A stretch of DNA of 64,000 nt, from NCBI RefSeq assembly GCF_000182925.2, contig NC_026501.1, positions 1,364,001 through 1,428,000 of the forward strand, in the 5' to 3' direction. The notes beneath the pieces are model-generated. The model was not told the DNA's origin. It made no database searches and saw nothing but the letters and a program-made list of their open reading frames with translations. Source of the stretch: Neurospora crassa OR74A. Its lineage: Eukaryota; Ascomycota; Sordariomycetes; Sordariales; Sordariaceae. Made by a program: the position numbers and the translations under genes. Positions 35,161 to 47,900 of this stretch are shown in pieces; position 1 is the first letter of the stretch; each line of letters starts with the position of its first letter.

Positions 35161-38100
35161 TTATTCCATCCCCCTCACCGACCCTCTCACCGACCCCCTC
35201 CCTGATGACGGGGTAACATCACCCGCGAACCTCGCCCTATGAGCATGTCCAACCGCCTGCAAAGAAGGATTACCGGTCGAGCCTAGGCCACTTCCAAAGT
35301 GATGCCAGCAATTAGGTGCTTGGAGGATATACCTATAATCACAAAAAAACGGAGAGTATCCAAGGATATGTGTCAGCAAATTTAAACGTCCATCACCACC
35401 GACCATAGATATTCAGCTTCTCCGTGCGAACATTGATTAAACCAACCCTCTCAACAAAACCAACCGCCCATCCCTCCTCACAACCAAGCACGAGAACCTT
35501 GCAGGACCAAAAAGCACATACCTAGCCATAGCCTCGCGAAAACGACTCTTATACTCCTTCGGACTCGTCACCGTCGGCCGATTCCTCCCTCCTCCCGCAA
35601 ACCCCCTATCTTTGATCCAGCTTTCGAGGCGTTTGTCCCACGTCCAGGTGCGGATGCAATCAATCATGCCCACCACCAGCTCCTTCTTGTTCTCCTCGAC
35701 GGCGATCATCAACGAGTAATCCATCACGTTTTGGCGCGCGAGGAAAAGCGTATCGTTCCATACCGATGCGCGCAGGAGCCGTTTGGAGTGCTCCCGCGCG
35801 AAGAGAGGGGATTCCCAGATGTACTCGACCATGTTTTCGTCCAACAGAACTTCGTTTTGTTCGCCGGTTGATTGGATCTTTCTATTGCGCATGGACCCCT
35901 TGAGGTCGAACGTGCGGGTTGGTGAGCGGTCGTAGAACAGATTCTCCATGAGCAGCAGGTCGAGTTTGACTTCAGTGTTGGTGATGGGGTTTTTGATGAT
36001 CACTTGGAAGAAACCCAACATCTTGGCGATGACGGAGGGGAGTTCATGAAACAGGGCTTGGGCCATAAACTCAAAGTAGACGGGCGCAAAACCGAGAAAG
36101 GCGGAGGTCTCGACGGGAGAAAGCGATTTCATGACGAGTCGGTCATCGAGAGTCTTGAGGAAGACCGATTTGGTCTTGCCGCCTTTGGAGTCCCATTTGA
36201 GACAACGAGAGAGCGATTCGACAATACGGTCGCCGACGCCGCATTTGCGTCGCAACGCGTCGAATTGCTCGGCGAAGAAGATCTTGCAAGTGAACTTGCC
36301 GGAGCCTTCCATGAATTGGAACTTGAGGTGGGTGCCAAAGGGGCGGAGCATGCTCTGTTCTAGTTCGGCTTCGCTGAGGTCTGGACCGGCGCCGCCGCTC
36401 TTAATCTCTAGCATGCCGCTGTCACTACTCTCTTCGAAATCCTGGGAGGCTCGCTCTTGCTGTTGCTCTTTCTGCTGCCTTTGTGATTGTTGCTGCTGCT
36501 GGGTTCTCCTAGAGTTCCTTCGAATGTTTCGAAGTTGGATATGGTAGTCCGTGGAGTTCATCGCAAAGGCCACAACCGAACTTGGCTCGTCTTCTCTGAC
36601 AATCACGTTCGAGTCCGTAAACATGTGGTCGGTTGAATTGTAAGGGTAGTCAAGCGTAGGCCATCCACTGGCAGACCGTTCGGCCCAGAAGTTGGTGAGC
36701 ATTGTCATGAGACTCTTCCTTTGATGCTTCGGCAGCTCTTCAGGTATTTCCTCACTTGGCTCGATGGATGCAGCAAGGTCCCTCACATCGGTCGGGATAT
36801 CGTCATACGTATATGATGACCGGTCGGCATCACTATCTGCACCTTCACCATCGGAGTCAACCTCGCTCTCGTGCTGTCCTTCGTCTCCCTCCGCTTCATG
36901 GTTCCCATCTTGATGGGTATGCTCTTGAGATGGGATCTCAATCGGCGAAGTGCGACCATGGTCTGCAGACAATCTGGCAGGATCCCCTTGGATTTGATCC
37001 GACGGAGAAGAGCCCTCTATTGGTCTTCTGTCTTTCGAGTCTCTGTCACCAGGATGGCCCTCTTCCGCGGTACCGGGTTCTTGAACGGCCTGGTCGACAT
37101 CCTCGTAGATCTCCACGATAGCCTTGGTTGTTGAACGTGGCAGATATGCACGAGGAAAAGACATCTTGGCCTGCCGCTCTCTCTTGTCCTTGATTCGCTC
37201 CTTCTCAAACTCTCGACTCAACTCCTCGAAGTGACGTGCAAGAGTGAACACCTTCGAATTCCTATGCCGATAGCGTGGGATGGCAGAAGGACGGATCTTC
37301 ATCCCAAGGAACTTCTTATCTCCCTTGGCAGACGAGCCGTCCCCTGTTGCCCGTGCGAGATCACCCGGCTCTGGCATCTTATGCTCCTTAGCCTTCGGGA
37401 TAGCGGATTGGAGCTTCGGGATAACTCCCACCGGCTGCGAAATGGCCCGTGTTAAGGGAGGCGATAACGCCAAACCCGCCTTACGAGATGACGTGCGCTC
37501 CGGTACAACGGGCTTGTAACCTTCCATCGAACCCTCGCCGCCGGCAGCATGGGTGGTAGCCTCAGGCATGGCTACATGTTGTTCTCGGCGTTTGGGTTCG
37601 ATCATCTCTGCTAGAGACGACTCATGAGGCGCTTCGTCAACTTTTGAGAGAGATGTTGGTTGTTGTGTAGGGGCTGCTGGTGCAACAATCGGCGTTGGCT
37701 CATTGACAGTGACCTTTGCTGCTTCCAGGACGGGATCCCCCTTCCTGAGGAGCGTGGGCGAGGATGCAGTTGCAAGGTCAAGATGCTCAACTCCATCCAG
37801 GATGGACCCGGCCTCTTCTACTGCTTCCTCCCTCACCACAGGAATAGGTTTGGTCGCTGAAGACACTGGAGAATGCATCTTGGGACTGGGGCCTTCATCT
37901 TCCGTTGGCTGCGATGGCTTTTCTTTCACCTCAATTTCGCCGGCGTTGACATTGGAGTGAGTTACCTCAGGCTTCTCCCCAAGTTCCGCACCTGAGGATC
38001 CAGATTTTGGGTCAAACATCTTCTTCAGCTGGATGATAGTCAACTGGCGAACATCTTTGTCCGAAAGAAAGTCGGCCTCAAATTTAGTGAAGGCAACGTC

Positions 38101-41100
38101 CCATTCAGTAGCTCTCTCAGCCATTTGACGTATGACTCCGTTCATGGGAAGAACCTCGTAGTACTTTGAGCCCATGTAGGCATCCTGAAGGTCCTGAATC
38201 AGCTCGGCCTGGTCCTCTTGTGCCTTCTTTGTCATTCTTTCCACCTCAGCCTTGCAATGCTCCGTTTTCTCCGGCAAGACGCTATCGATTCTAATGCTCT
38301 TCAGCCTGGCTTTTACGGAGTTGATGAAGCGGTTCCAGCGCTCCTCGGCCTTGAGAAAGACTTGATTTTTCAACTCCAGATCATGGTCAACCTTCCAGGT
38401 GATGCGAGATCTAGGTACAATGATTTCGTACAAGTCGATCGGGTCGTAGTGTATCCTGACGGCAATGTCGCGGTATAGGTAATAAAAGAAGCGAACATGG
38501 TCTTTTTTATGATCGTGAGGACATCCTGTCTCTGGGTGAAGGCGTAAACCACGGCTCCAGAACGACAGTTCCAGATACTTTGCGAAAGAATACTTCCAGG
38601 TGCTCACTGACATGGGCATCAGTCCGAAATGTTTGTTGCATAACTTGCAGTAATTCCACATGCAGATGCCGGTGCCATCTTGCCAACCATCCCTTTCGTG
38701 CGGTTTCTCGGGGAAGTTCTCTGGCCATTTGGGCTTGTCCTCCACCATGACAGTAATTCGCGCGTTTTCGTGAACATATGTCTGGTAATGCTCAAACATC
38801 TTTCGGTCGCATCCATTGGAGTGACAGATTGAGTCGGCGCTTTCGCAGACGTCTTCTATGTACTGCCCCAGGGTGCAATCTTGGTACATTCCACTGAGTG
38901 GGTCTGGATTCTCCTTGTAGAACTCAAAGGCCACCACGCTGGGCTCCGTGCATGGAACTTGGGTCACGTTGCATGTGACAGAGTACAGAATAACGATGCT
39001 CTGATGGGAGTATGGATCAAACAGGTCGAGGCTTCCCTGGATATAATTCTCCCACTGTCTGGTTTGAGTCTGATAGTTGTACAAGGCCTTGTCGTATTCC
39101 GCGTCGTGGACAGCATGGAGCACCTCCATGATGTGGCGCGGTGCCTTTTGGCCAAGTTCATGCACCATTTCAGGCTTGATAAGCTGAAATTGTCTAGGCT
39201 GAGGCTCACTCTTCTCGCTCTCTCCGAGTTCTTCGACGATGTCCTGGTCACGAAGACGTTTGAGATACACCAGGCGCCTCTCCTGCTCTCGGGCTTTCAT
39301 GAGCAGGTAAGGTTGAGTGAACTTGACGAAGGGTGACGCAGAGAGAATTCTGGTCTCGTATTTGGCTACCATGTCACCATAATATGTCGGCATAGGCAAG
39401 TCTTCCGCACCTTGACCTTCATGGGTGTCTGACTCAGCCCGAAGCAATTCCTCCTCAGTCTCTTCCTTGATCGACGTGCTGGTGTCGAGGGCGGCAGCTG
39501 AATATTCCTCGGCCGAAGTTGTGCTCCCGACAGGTCTAGCAGCCGCTTGAGATGGTTCCAAAGACTGATCATGTTCGGAAATGTGGTGGATCACGCTGTG
39601 AGGGGAATTTTCCCCAGTCTGCGCGCTTGGAGTAGTTGACGACGGGTCCTGACTGCCGTTACTCAGGAGCTTCGTAGTTGATCGTGGAGGGGACTCGAGC
39701 TCTTCAGGCACATAAACAAATTCATCGCGCATAAGACAGGATTCGAGCTTTAGGTTGTAAAACACATAAACCATGAACTCGGTGATTCTCTTCATGCGGG
39801 ACAGAATCTCTGTCGACCCGCCGCGAAGAGCAATAGTACAGCCGCGCTCTTTTGGGCAGCCAGAGATAAAAATGTACGTCTTCTTCCTGCCTTTGAGCTC
39901 CTTGTTGACGAAGGTCTTGACTTCAAAACTTTGGCAGGTCCCGACGCGCGCACCCAAGCTAAGCATATCCATGGATGAGATGATGGGAATATTGGCAATT
40001 CTGGAAACAGCCTCGATAACTGACGGTTTGACGTTATACACGACCGCGACGTTGGCTTCCGAGAGATATTGTAAAGCCACGCCAGAGACGTTCTTTTCGA
40101 CGAGCAACACCCGAGGCTCGAGGTTCAGGATTCGGTTCACCACCATCCTCAGATACTCCTTTTCCTGCTCTATGACCGGCTGCAAGCTCATAAAATGCTG
40201 CTCCTGGTGCCGCTGATACTCGATTGGAAAAGTGATGATGACGATTTTGGGATTCTCGATCTTGCGGGGCATGGTCTTGAGGGCCAAGTTCTTGGAAAAG
40301 ACGACTCCATGGACGTAAGCAGTATCGCCAGGTTTGCCGCCAGGTATCTTTTTCAACTTGATCCAGTGGCGAATGTCCATGTCATCTCCGTTACGGACAT
40401 CCGGATCAACGTCATCAGCACATCTATCAAGGATTGGGATGAGGGCCTTTTCCCACGCTGCAGGGTTGGGGATTTCTGCATCGTTCAAAAGCTGCCGGAA
40501 AAGCTTCTTGACGTGGTTCATGCTTATGGGGTTTAATCCACCGGTTGATGACCTGCCCTCAAAGTAAGAATCCCTTCTACTGAGTGCAGATGCTTCGACA
40601 ACTCCAGGATTATCCCAGAGAGACAAGGCGTCAGCTGAAGCACCAGGGTTTAGCATCATGCTAAAGATGCCAGATCTTGGGCGGGGTGACCGCAGCGGAT
40701 GGCCCGTGACACTTGCAGTGCTGAGATTTCTCTTTCTGGTTGGCCGGGTGTGGAGAGAGAGAGTCGGTAAGCCAGTGTCTTCGTGGCCTCTGCTGGTATA
40801 ACTAAGTCCACTGATGCTCTTCTCGCCGTGACGGAACCGATGTTTTCTGTTTGCAGCATTCATAAAGGCACCCATGCTTGTTTTGTCGGGATCGAGGCTG
40901 GCCGCTGGCGCATCATTGCTGTTCATGGTTGCAAATATGCTACTCATTTGTTCGTCATCAGTTGACTCGTCCGACATGTAAGGGGCAAGTTCTGGATCAA
41001 TGATGTTGTCGTCATGGAAGGCGCTGAGCTTGGATTTCCTCCCAAGGTCTTCGCTAGCAGGCTTGCGAAACGGTGCCCTATCGTCAGTCGCAGAAGACTT

Positions 41101-43026
41101 GAACCTAGTCAAGAAGGTATGTTTTGAATGAAGCCTGCGATGACTAGATGATTGCGGTCGGCCCGCCGCGAGTGATCTCAGCGACCGAGATGATCCGGGG
41201 CGGCTGAGCTGTGGCATATCAATCTCCAAAACGGCCGAGTGGCGATTGCTGTCGCCAACTCGGCGTGTGGCCGGAATCGCCATCATCGGTGTCTTGGCGG
41301 ACCTTGTGTCATTTGCTTGCTCCGTTCGCTCCGCGATACTAACCTCATCATCCGCCTGCGGTCGAGCAAGAGCAAGAGGAGGCGGCTTGGTCTGATTGGA
41401 ACGAAAGATGGCGGGCAAGAATGGCTCATCTGCCGAATCATCTGAGCCGCTTTCATAGCGGCGGTTTATGACCTCCAAGCAATTCTTGCAGACGCGAAGC
41501 GTTCCCTGGACGCCAAACTTTTGTCCTGAAATGGTAGAGGTGCATTTTGAACAGAAGATGCAGCCACACGTGCGGCAGTGGTGCTTGCGCCGAAAGGCAG
41601 TGAACGGGCTCCCGCAGGCAAAGCATTCTTTGGTGGTTTCGTCTTTCATCCAGAACTCTTTGCTAAGGACCTGCTTCCTCATCATTTCTAGTCTGGCATT
41701 GACGACCTCAGGGGCTCCTTCGTTTGTCGTGGTGCCTGGGATTTTCATTGCTCCAGATTGCAACCTCTGTGGTTTGACATTGTGAGTAAACGAATCATGA
41801 TAGATAGTGCTATGAGCCGATGTGCTGATGGGACTGGGCTGTGCCTTGCCAGGCTCCATGGACGAGGACCTGGAATGGCTATGAACTCTGGACTGGCTTA
41901 TGCGGTCAATAATGGCAGGCCTTCGCTTGACTTGAGTGGCCTCAGACAAGCGCGAGGAGGCAGAGGAGATGCACACGTCTGGTATAGGCCCAGAAGGGCT
42001 CATGGGACTGCCGATGCCTCCATCTATACTCACAGCGTCCTCCATTCTACTGCGCGCCAAAGCGGCCGTCGTGGTATCTACACTTGGTCTCACGGCAATG
42101 CTAGGCGACGTGGATCCGTCACCATGTCTGCTGATGCTCCGCCGGCTAGAACCCCAACTTGAGGGCTCATCGAGGTGTCTGGCAGGACCCCTAGAGCTGT
42201 CTCTTTCGAGAGACGCTTTTCCCATGAAGGGGGCAGAGGTAGGGCTGGCCGCGGTTGACTGGGACGTCCTTCCCGTCCTCGGAATTGTCTGTGCGCTTGA
42301 GTTTCCGGTCTTGAGGCTCGGCAGCGTACCAAGTGATGGTGGCCTGGTTGTCTGTGGGGGGGACTGGAGGTCTGCTGGTATGGTGGTTGGCGAAATTGGA
42401 GATGTGCCGGTAGACACAGCGGGTGGGATGTCAAGAGAGGCGGGCCCATCAAAGGCATGCCTTGCTTCAAAGGGTGATTTTGCATCGAAGGGCGACTTTG
42501 TATCAAAAGGCGACTTTGTATCAAAAGGTGACTTGATGGACGAACCGTCTCCCTTTGGAGGGGAGGCAACCGAGATCTTGGTGCTACTGTTGTTGGGGCT
42601 ATTGGGAATCGGGCTCTTGAAATTCTTGGGCGTGGCATCCTGGGTGTTAGTCGAACTTTCAGCCTCCTGGGCAGAAGGTTTCCCTGCCACCCCAACAACC
42701 TCCTTTAAACGGCTGTAGAGACCACTCAAGCCTTGCTGTACCAAGTCACCCGTAGTTCCCTTTTTCTCAGCAACAGGCACAGTAGGTGGAGGTGGCGGGG
42801 CGAAATCATTGAAGGTGGTCAGGACCCCAGATTGGCTTGCTGTATTGTGAATTCGGTCAAGGGTGTGAGCGAGCTGTTCCTGGTTGACATGAGAAGAGAT
42901 GGAGAGGGCGGCCATGGAGTCGCGACGGCCGCCCGGATAGTCGGACTCGGAGGAATGGTCGCCATTGTTGGAGCGCGAAAGGGGACCAAGGGGGAGCTTG
43001 AATGGCCTGTGTGAGCTGGAAGCCAT
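35161..43026 (-). CDS. fab1: 1-phosphatidylinositol-3-phosphate 5-kinase Fab1/PIKfyve
   Basis: Join complement(35161..35332, 35522..43026), 2558 residues. The enzyme makes PtdIns(3,5)P2 on endosome/vacuole membranes and controls vacuole size and traffic. In order: a long Ser/Pro-rich N-terminus; a FYVE zinc finger at about 465-515 with WMKDE, RRKHHCR and paired Cys; a TCP-1/chaperonin-like domain at about 870-1100 (VEKNVSGVALQYLSEANVAV); a Cys-rich Fab1-specific region at about 1355-1540 (CHSNGCDRKM, CKLCNKHFG); and a PIP-kinase domain at about 2175-2500 with FDLKGSMRNRK, MDYSLMIAV and IDCIRTWTWDK. The 189-nt intron (35333-35521; GTATGT, GCTGAC, TTATAG) joins ...REAMAR to YILQAPNCW, the normal end of the kinase domain; reading through gives a false tail. 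The frame extends upstream without ATG, so the first Met (ASSSHRPF follows) is used. Length is typical for filamentous fungi. Confidence 0.95.
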
Positions 43027-44912
43027 GTCGGCGGAAGCAACAGACGGAACTGACGACAAAGAAGTCGTTGCTATTCCAGGAGGCGGAAAGGGTCGGGAAT
43101 CATTCTTTATCAGGTACACTCTTTAGGTTGAACAAGTGGACAAGGTGACGTCGAGCAGGCGGGTATGGTCATGGGCGGTGGTAAATTGGCCGCCGGTCAA
43201 TCGCAAAAGGGTATGAAGGCGGGACACGAAGGCGGCAGGCCTGACATGGAATGGTTTATATCTTGGATTGCTGATAGCCGATTCTGGCGCCGTCTAGCCC
43301 AGGTTTCGTCTTGACTCTCTGGTTGTTGTTTGGGTGTCTAGCGATGGTTTGCCCCGCGGCCTAGCCTAGCCTTGTAGGTCATAGGTTCGTCGTTATCTAA
43401 CAGGGGACCAATGGAAAAAGAATAAAGAACCTATCAGATGGGTTAGCTTGGGTTGGTTGGTCAAGGTTTCCCGCTTTCAAGACCCCCAGCTGTTGGGCCG
43501 CCTTGTTGGGTGGTGATTGTGTGACGTGAAGAGTGAAGACTCACAGCAAGTTAGGAAAGAAATGGACTTTGACGGTCAGCCAGCTGCCAGCCCAGTGGAA
43601 CGGAAGAGAAAAAAAAGTGACAAGTTGAAGTCGCAGTGGTACGGATGGAATCGTGGAGAAGATCAATCAATAGTAGCCGGATGACGTGGGGTGCATCAGA
43701 CAAGGGGGCACACCCAGTCAGTCAGTCAGTCAGGAATCGGATCTGGAAAAGAAGGGTCCAGCAAGGTAGGTAGTATGGTAAGGTGTGTATCCCGCCTCAG
43801 ATATTTCACATGTTGTTGGCAAAAGTAAATATTGAAGGACGTTGTTGTTTGGTTGGGCGGGAAGAAGTGCAGGATCGCCACTAGGTGGTTAGCCAAAGTC
43901 GTCAGGGTAGGCACCACTCCCGCTCGCTTTTAGCTGAGGTACTTCGGTTGAGATGGATTGTTGTGTTGTCAGTGGTAAGCGATCATGTGGGAAAATCATA
44001 GGTACCTCTACCTAGCGGAGGTAACGAGCTTCAAGTTCAGGCACCGGCGGGCCGCCCAGATGGCCCGGATGTTTGGATCCCTTCGGGTCTGCGTCTCGGC
44101 GTCCAGTCTACCGTCAATGTCGTCTCCAGCGGGATCTCTTGATTAGTAGAGGTAGAGGTAGAGGTAAGTATCATGTAAGTGGTCGTCGGTTGGGGGTGCA
44201 GTTACAACCTCAACCCAAGCGGGAGGCAGGCAAACTTTCAATTGTGGTTGGAGACTGAGAGCCCCTCTGTTGACACTGTTGAGTGTTGCCCGCCCGCGAA
44301 ATGTCAACCCGACGGAACGTATGGCGTCACAGGGGTTGGTTGGCTGATTTTGCTGTGTACAAGAATATCTCATGTTACGGCTACACATTGTGCTGTACTA
44401 CGGTAATATCTTGTTCAGAACTCGTTTGTGGTCTGGTCCAGAACGTTGGGGGTCGGGTCTGAGCTTCTGCTTTCTCACCTACCTAACGGCGGCCAGCTGG
44501 CGGCCGTCACACAGATCTGACACTGGCAATTCCCTTTGCTCTACTCACTGTGTAGTGTGTGCTGTACGTACCTACCTCCAGCGTTACCTACCTACCACTG
44601 GAGGTCATTGCAGCCAATCAGTCGCGACGCGCATTGGGACGGCAATCATTTGGAGGTCCCGGTCGGTGTTGACTTCGACTTGCACATGGTCGTCAACTTC
44701 TTCTCAATTTGAAACTGAGGAATCATATCCTCCATCATCCAGCTCAACATCACACCGCGCATATGGCTGTGTAGCTTCGTCTTCGCTTTCTACAATCATT
44801 CTGCCAACTGGCGCGCTGACCTGTAACAAAACCACAACAGAAAGCAGTACCGTCTGCCGTCAGACTTATTCCGAGCTTCGTCTAGCATCGACATGCTCCC
44901 GACTCCCATACG
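43027..44912. other. Divergent promoter region, FAB1 / CFT1
   Basis: 1.9 kb between the two start codons, holding both promoters and leaders. A CAGT repeat lies at 43715 and AGGTAG repeats near 44148. A 207-codon plus-strand frame (44372-44995) overlaps the CFT1 start but looks like chance. No TATA box is obvious, as often in housekeeping genes. Confidence 0.55.
43715..43733. repeat. (CAGT)n microsatellite
   Basis: Nearly five CAGT units, the same motif as at 18674, located in the FAB1 upstream region. Confidence 0.85.
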
Positions 44913-44934
44913 ATGCAATGCTATACAGAGTTGA
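44893..44934 (+). promoter_or_regulatory. Short uORF overlapping the CFT1 start
   Basis: ATG CTC CCG ... AGT TGA, 13 codons plus stop, in another frame and overlapping the CFT1 ATG at 44913. If it lies within the transcript it should lower CFT1 initiation or force leaky scanning. The transcript start is not known. Confidence 0.4.
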
Positions 44935-47900
44935 CGCCGCCCACGGCCGTCACCCATTCGGTAACCCTCCAGCTCGTCCCTGGTCAGGGCACTAATCTCG
45001 CCGTCGCAAAAGCGTCGTTACTCCAGATCTTCAAGACCAAAGTCGTTTCCGCCGAGATCGATACCTACGCTACACTCAATGGGACAAATACATCCAGCAA
45101 GGCTGCCGCGGCCGGCCGCTACGATAGCAGGCTCGTAAACGACGATGACGGCTTTGAGGCCTCGTTCCTGGGAGGAGATAATATCGCCGCAAGGGCCGAT
45201 CGTGCCAACAGCGCCAAGCTGGTTCTTGTTGCCGAGGTCACCCTACCCGGCACCATGACAGGTCTTGCCCGGATCAAGAAGCCCAGCGGCAGCTCGTCTG
45301 GCGGCGCCGACTGCTTGCTCCTTTCCTTCCGCGATGCCCGCCTTAGTCTGGTCGAGTGGAACGTCGAACGCAACACGCTCGAGACCGTCTCAATTCACTA
45401 CTACGAAAAAGAGGAGCTCGTAGGAAGTCCGTGGGTCGCGCCACTGCATCAGTATCCCACTCTGTTGGTCGCAGACCCAGCGAGTAGGTGCGCTGCGCTC
45501 AAGTTCAGCGAAAGGAACTTGGCCATATTGCCCTTCAAGCAGCCGGATGAGGACATGGACATGGATAACTGGGATGAAGAGCTGGACGGCCCCAGGCCCA
45601 AAAAGGACCTTTCCGGCGCCGTCGCAAATGGAGCTAGCACTATAGAAGACACACCATATTCACCATCTTTCGTCCTTCGCCTCTCCAAACTTGAAGCTAG
45701 TCTCCTTCATCCTGTGCATCTCGCCTTCCTGCATGAGTATCGAGACCCCACCATTGGTGTCCTGTCCTCCACCAAGACCGCCTCCAACTCGCTTGGTCAC
45801 AAGGACCACTTTACATACATGGTCTTCACCCTAGACCTCCAGCAACGGGCGTCAACCACCATCCTGGCTGTCAATGGCCTGCCTCAGGATCTCTTTCGTG
45901 TTGTCGCCCTTCCGGCACCCGTGGGGGGTGCTTTGCTCGTAGGAGCTAACGAACTCATTCATATCGACCAGTCTGGCAAATCAAATGGCATTGCTGTCAA
46001 CCCCCTTACCAAGCAGACCACCTCTTTTAGTCTTGTTGACCAAGCCGACCTGGACCTTCGTCTCGAAGGCTGCGCTATCGACGTCTTGGCGGCAGAACTC
46101 GGGGAGTTCCTCCTGATTCTTAACGACGGACGCCTGGGACTCATCACCTTCCGCATTGACGGCCGTACGGTATCGGGCCTGAGCATCAAGATGATAGCCC
46201 CAGAAGCAGGGGGTAGTGTTATCCAGTCCCGTGTCACTTCGCTGTCCCGCATGGGGAGGTCTACCATGTTTGTGGGCTCCGAGGAAGGCGATTCCGTCTT
46301 GCTTGGCTGGACTAGGAGACAGGGCCAAACGCAAAAGAGGAAATCGCGACTCCAGGATGCTGATCTGGACTTGGACCTTGACGATGAAGATCTCGAGGAC
46401 GACGACGATGATGACTTATATGGCGAGGAGTCGGCTTCACCAGAGCAAGCCATGTCCGCCGCCAAAGCCATCAAAAGCGGAGATCTCAACTTCCGCATCC
46501 ATGACCGACTCCTCAGCATCGCACCAATACAAAAGATGACATATGGTCAACCCGTCACATTACCCGACAGCGAGGAGGAACGGAACTCTGAAGGTGTCCG
46601 CAGCGATCTCCAACTGGTCTGTGCCGTGGGACGAGGAAAAGCCAGCGCACTTGCCATCATGAACCTGGCGATACAACCAAAGATCATTGGAAGATTCGAG
46701 TTCCCAGAGGCAAGAGGATTTTGGACAGTGTGTGCCAAGAAGCCCATTCCAAAAACCCTGGTGGGCGATAAGGGCCCCATGAACAATGACTACGACACCT
46801 CTGGACAGTATCACAAGTTCATGATCGTAGCCAAAGTGGACCTTGACGGATATGAAACGTCTGATGTGTATGCCCTTACGGCAGCTGGCTTTGAGAGTCT
46901 TACCGGAACAGAATTCGAGCCGGCTGCTGGCTTTACGGTGGAGGCAGGGACCATGGGGAAGGACTCTAGAATTCTCCAAGTCCTCAAGTCAGAAGTACGC
47001 TGCTATGACGGAGGTATGTAAGATGAAAGCTTACGCGACGCCTCAAGTGGCATACTAACACAACCTCTCTAGACCTGGGGCTAAGCCAGATTGTGCCTAT
47101 GCTCGACGAAGAGACAGGAGCGGAACCGCGGGTTCGGACTGCCAGCATTGCTGACCCATTCCTTCTTCTCATTCGGGACGACTTTAGCGTGTTCATCGCG
47201 GAAATGAGCCCGAAGCTCTTGGAACTTGAAGAGGTTGAGAAGGAGGATCAGATTTTGACCAGCACAAAGTGGTTGGCCGGATGCTTGTACACCGACACCT
47301 CCGGTGTGTTTGCCGATGAGACGGTGGGCAAGGGAACAAAAGACAATATCCTCATGTTCCTGCTAAGTACCAGCGGTGTTTTATATGTAAGGACGTCAGG
47401 ACCTCCACGAACGGATGAAGACATACTGACGTACTTTATTAGATTTACCGTCTACCTGACTTGACGAAACCAGTTTATGTGGCGGAAGGGCTTTCTTATA
47501 TACCACCAGGACTTTCTGCCGACTATGCCGCCAGGAAAGGCACAGCTAAAGAGTCCGTTGCGGAGATCCTGGTTGCTGATTTGGGCGACACGACTCACAA
47601 ATCACCATATCTTATCGTATGTCCTCATAGATCCGTCTTGCTATGACCATAGCTAACCGATGGATGTCCAGCTTCGCCATGCAAACGATGATCTCACACT
47701 ATACCAACCCTACCGGCTCAAGGCTACTGCTGGACAGCCTTTCTCAAAATCCCTCTTCTTCCAAAAAGTACCCAACTCAACCTTTGCCAAAGCCCCCGAG
47801 GAGAAGCCAGCAGACGATGACGAGCCTCACAATGCACAGCGCTTCCTTCCTATGCGGCGCTGCAGCAACATTTCTGGCTATAGTACCGTCTTCCTTCCTG

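Noticed and set aside
43027-43119. 31-residue N-terminal extension of FAB1
   Set aside because: The extension has no ATG (begins at GTG after an in-frame TAA), so the first Met at 43026 is used.
44372-44995. 207-codon plus-strand frame upstream of CFT1
   Set aside because: Composition is random-like, it overlaps the CFT1 start in another frame and lies in the divergent promoter.
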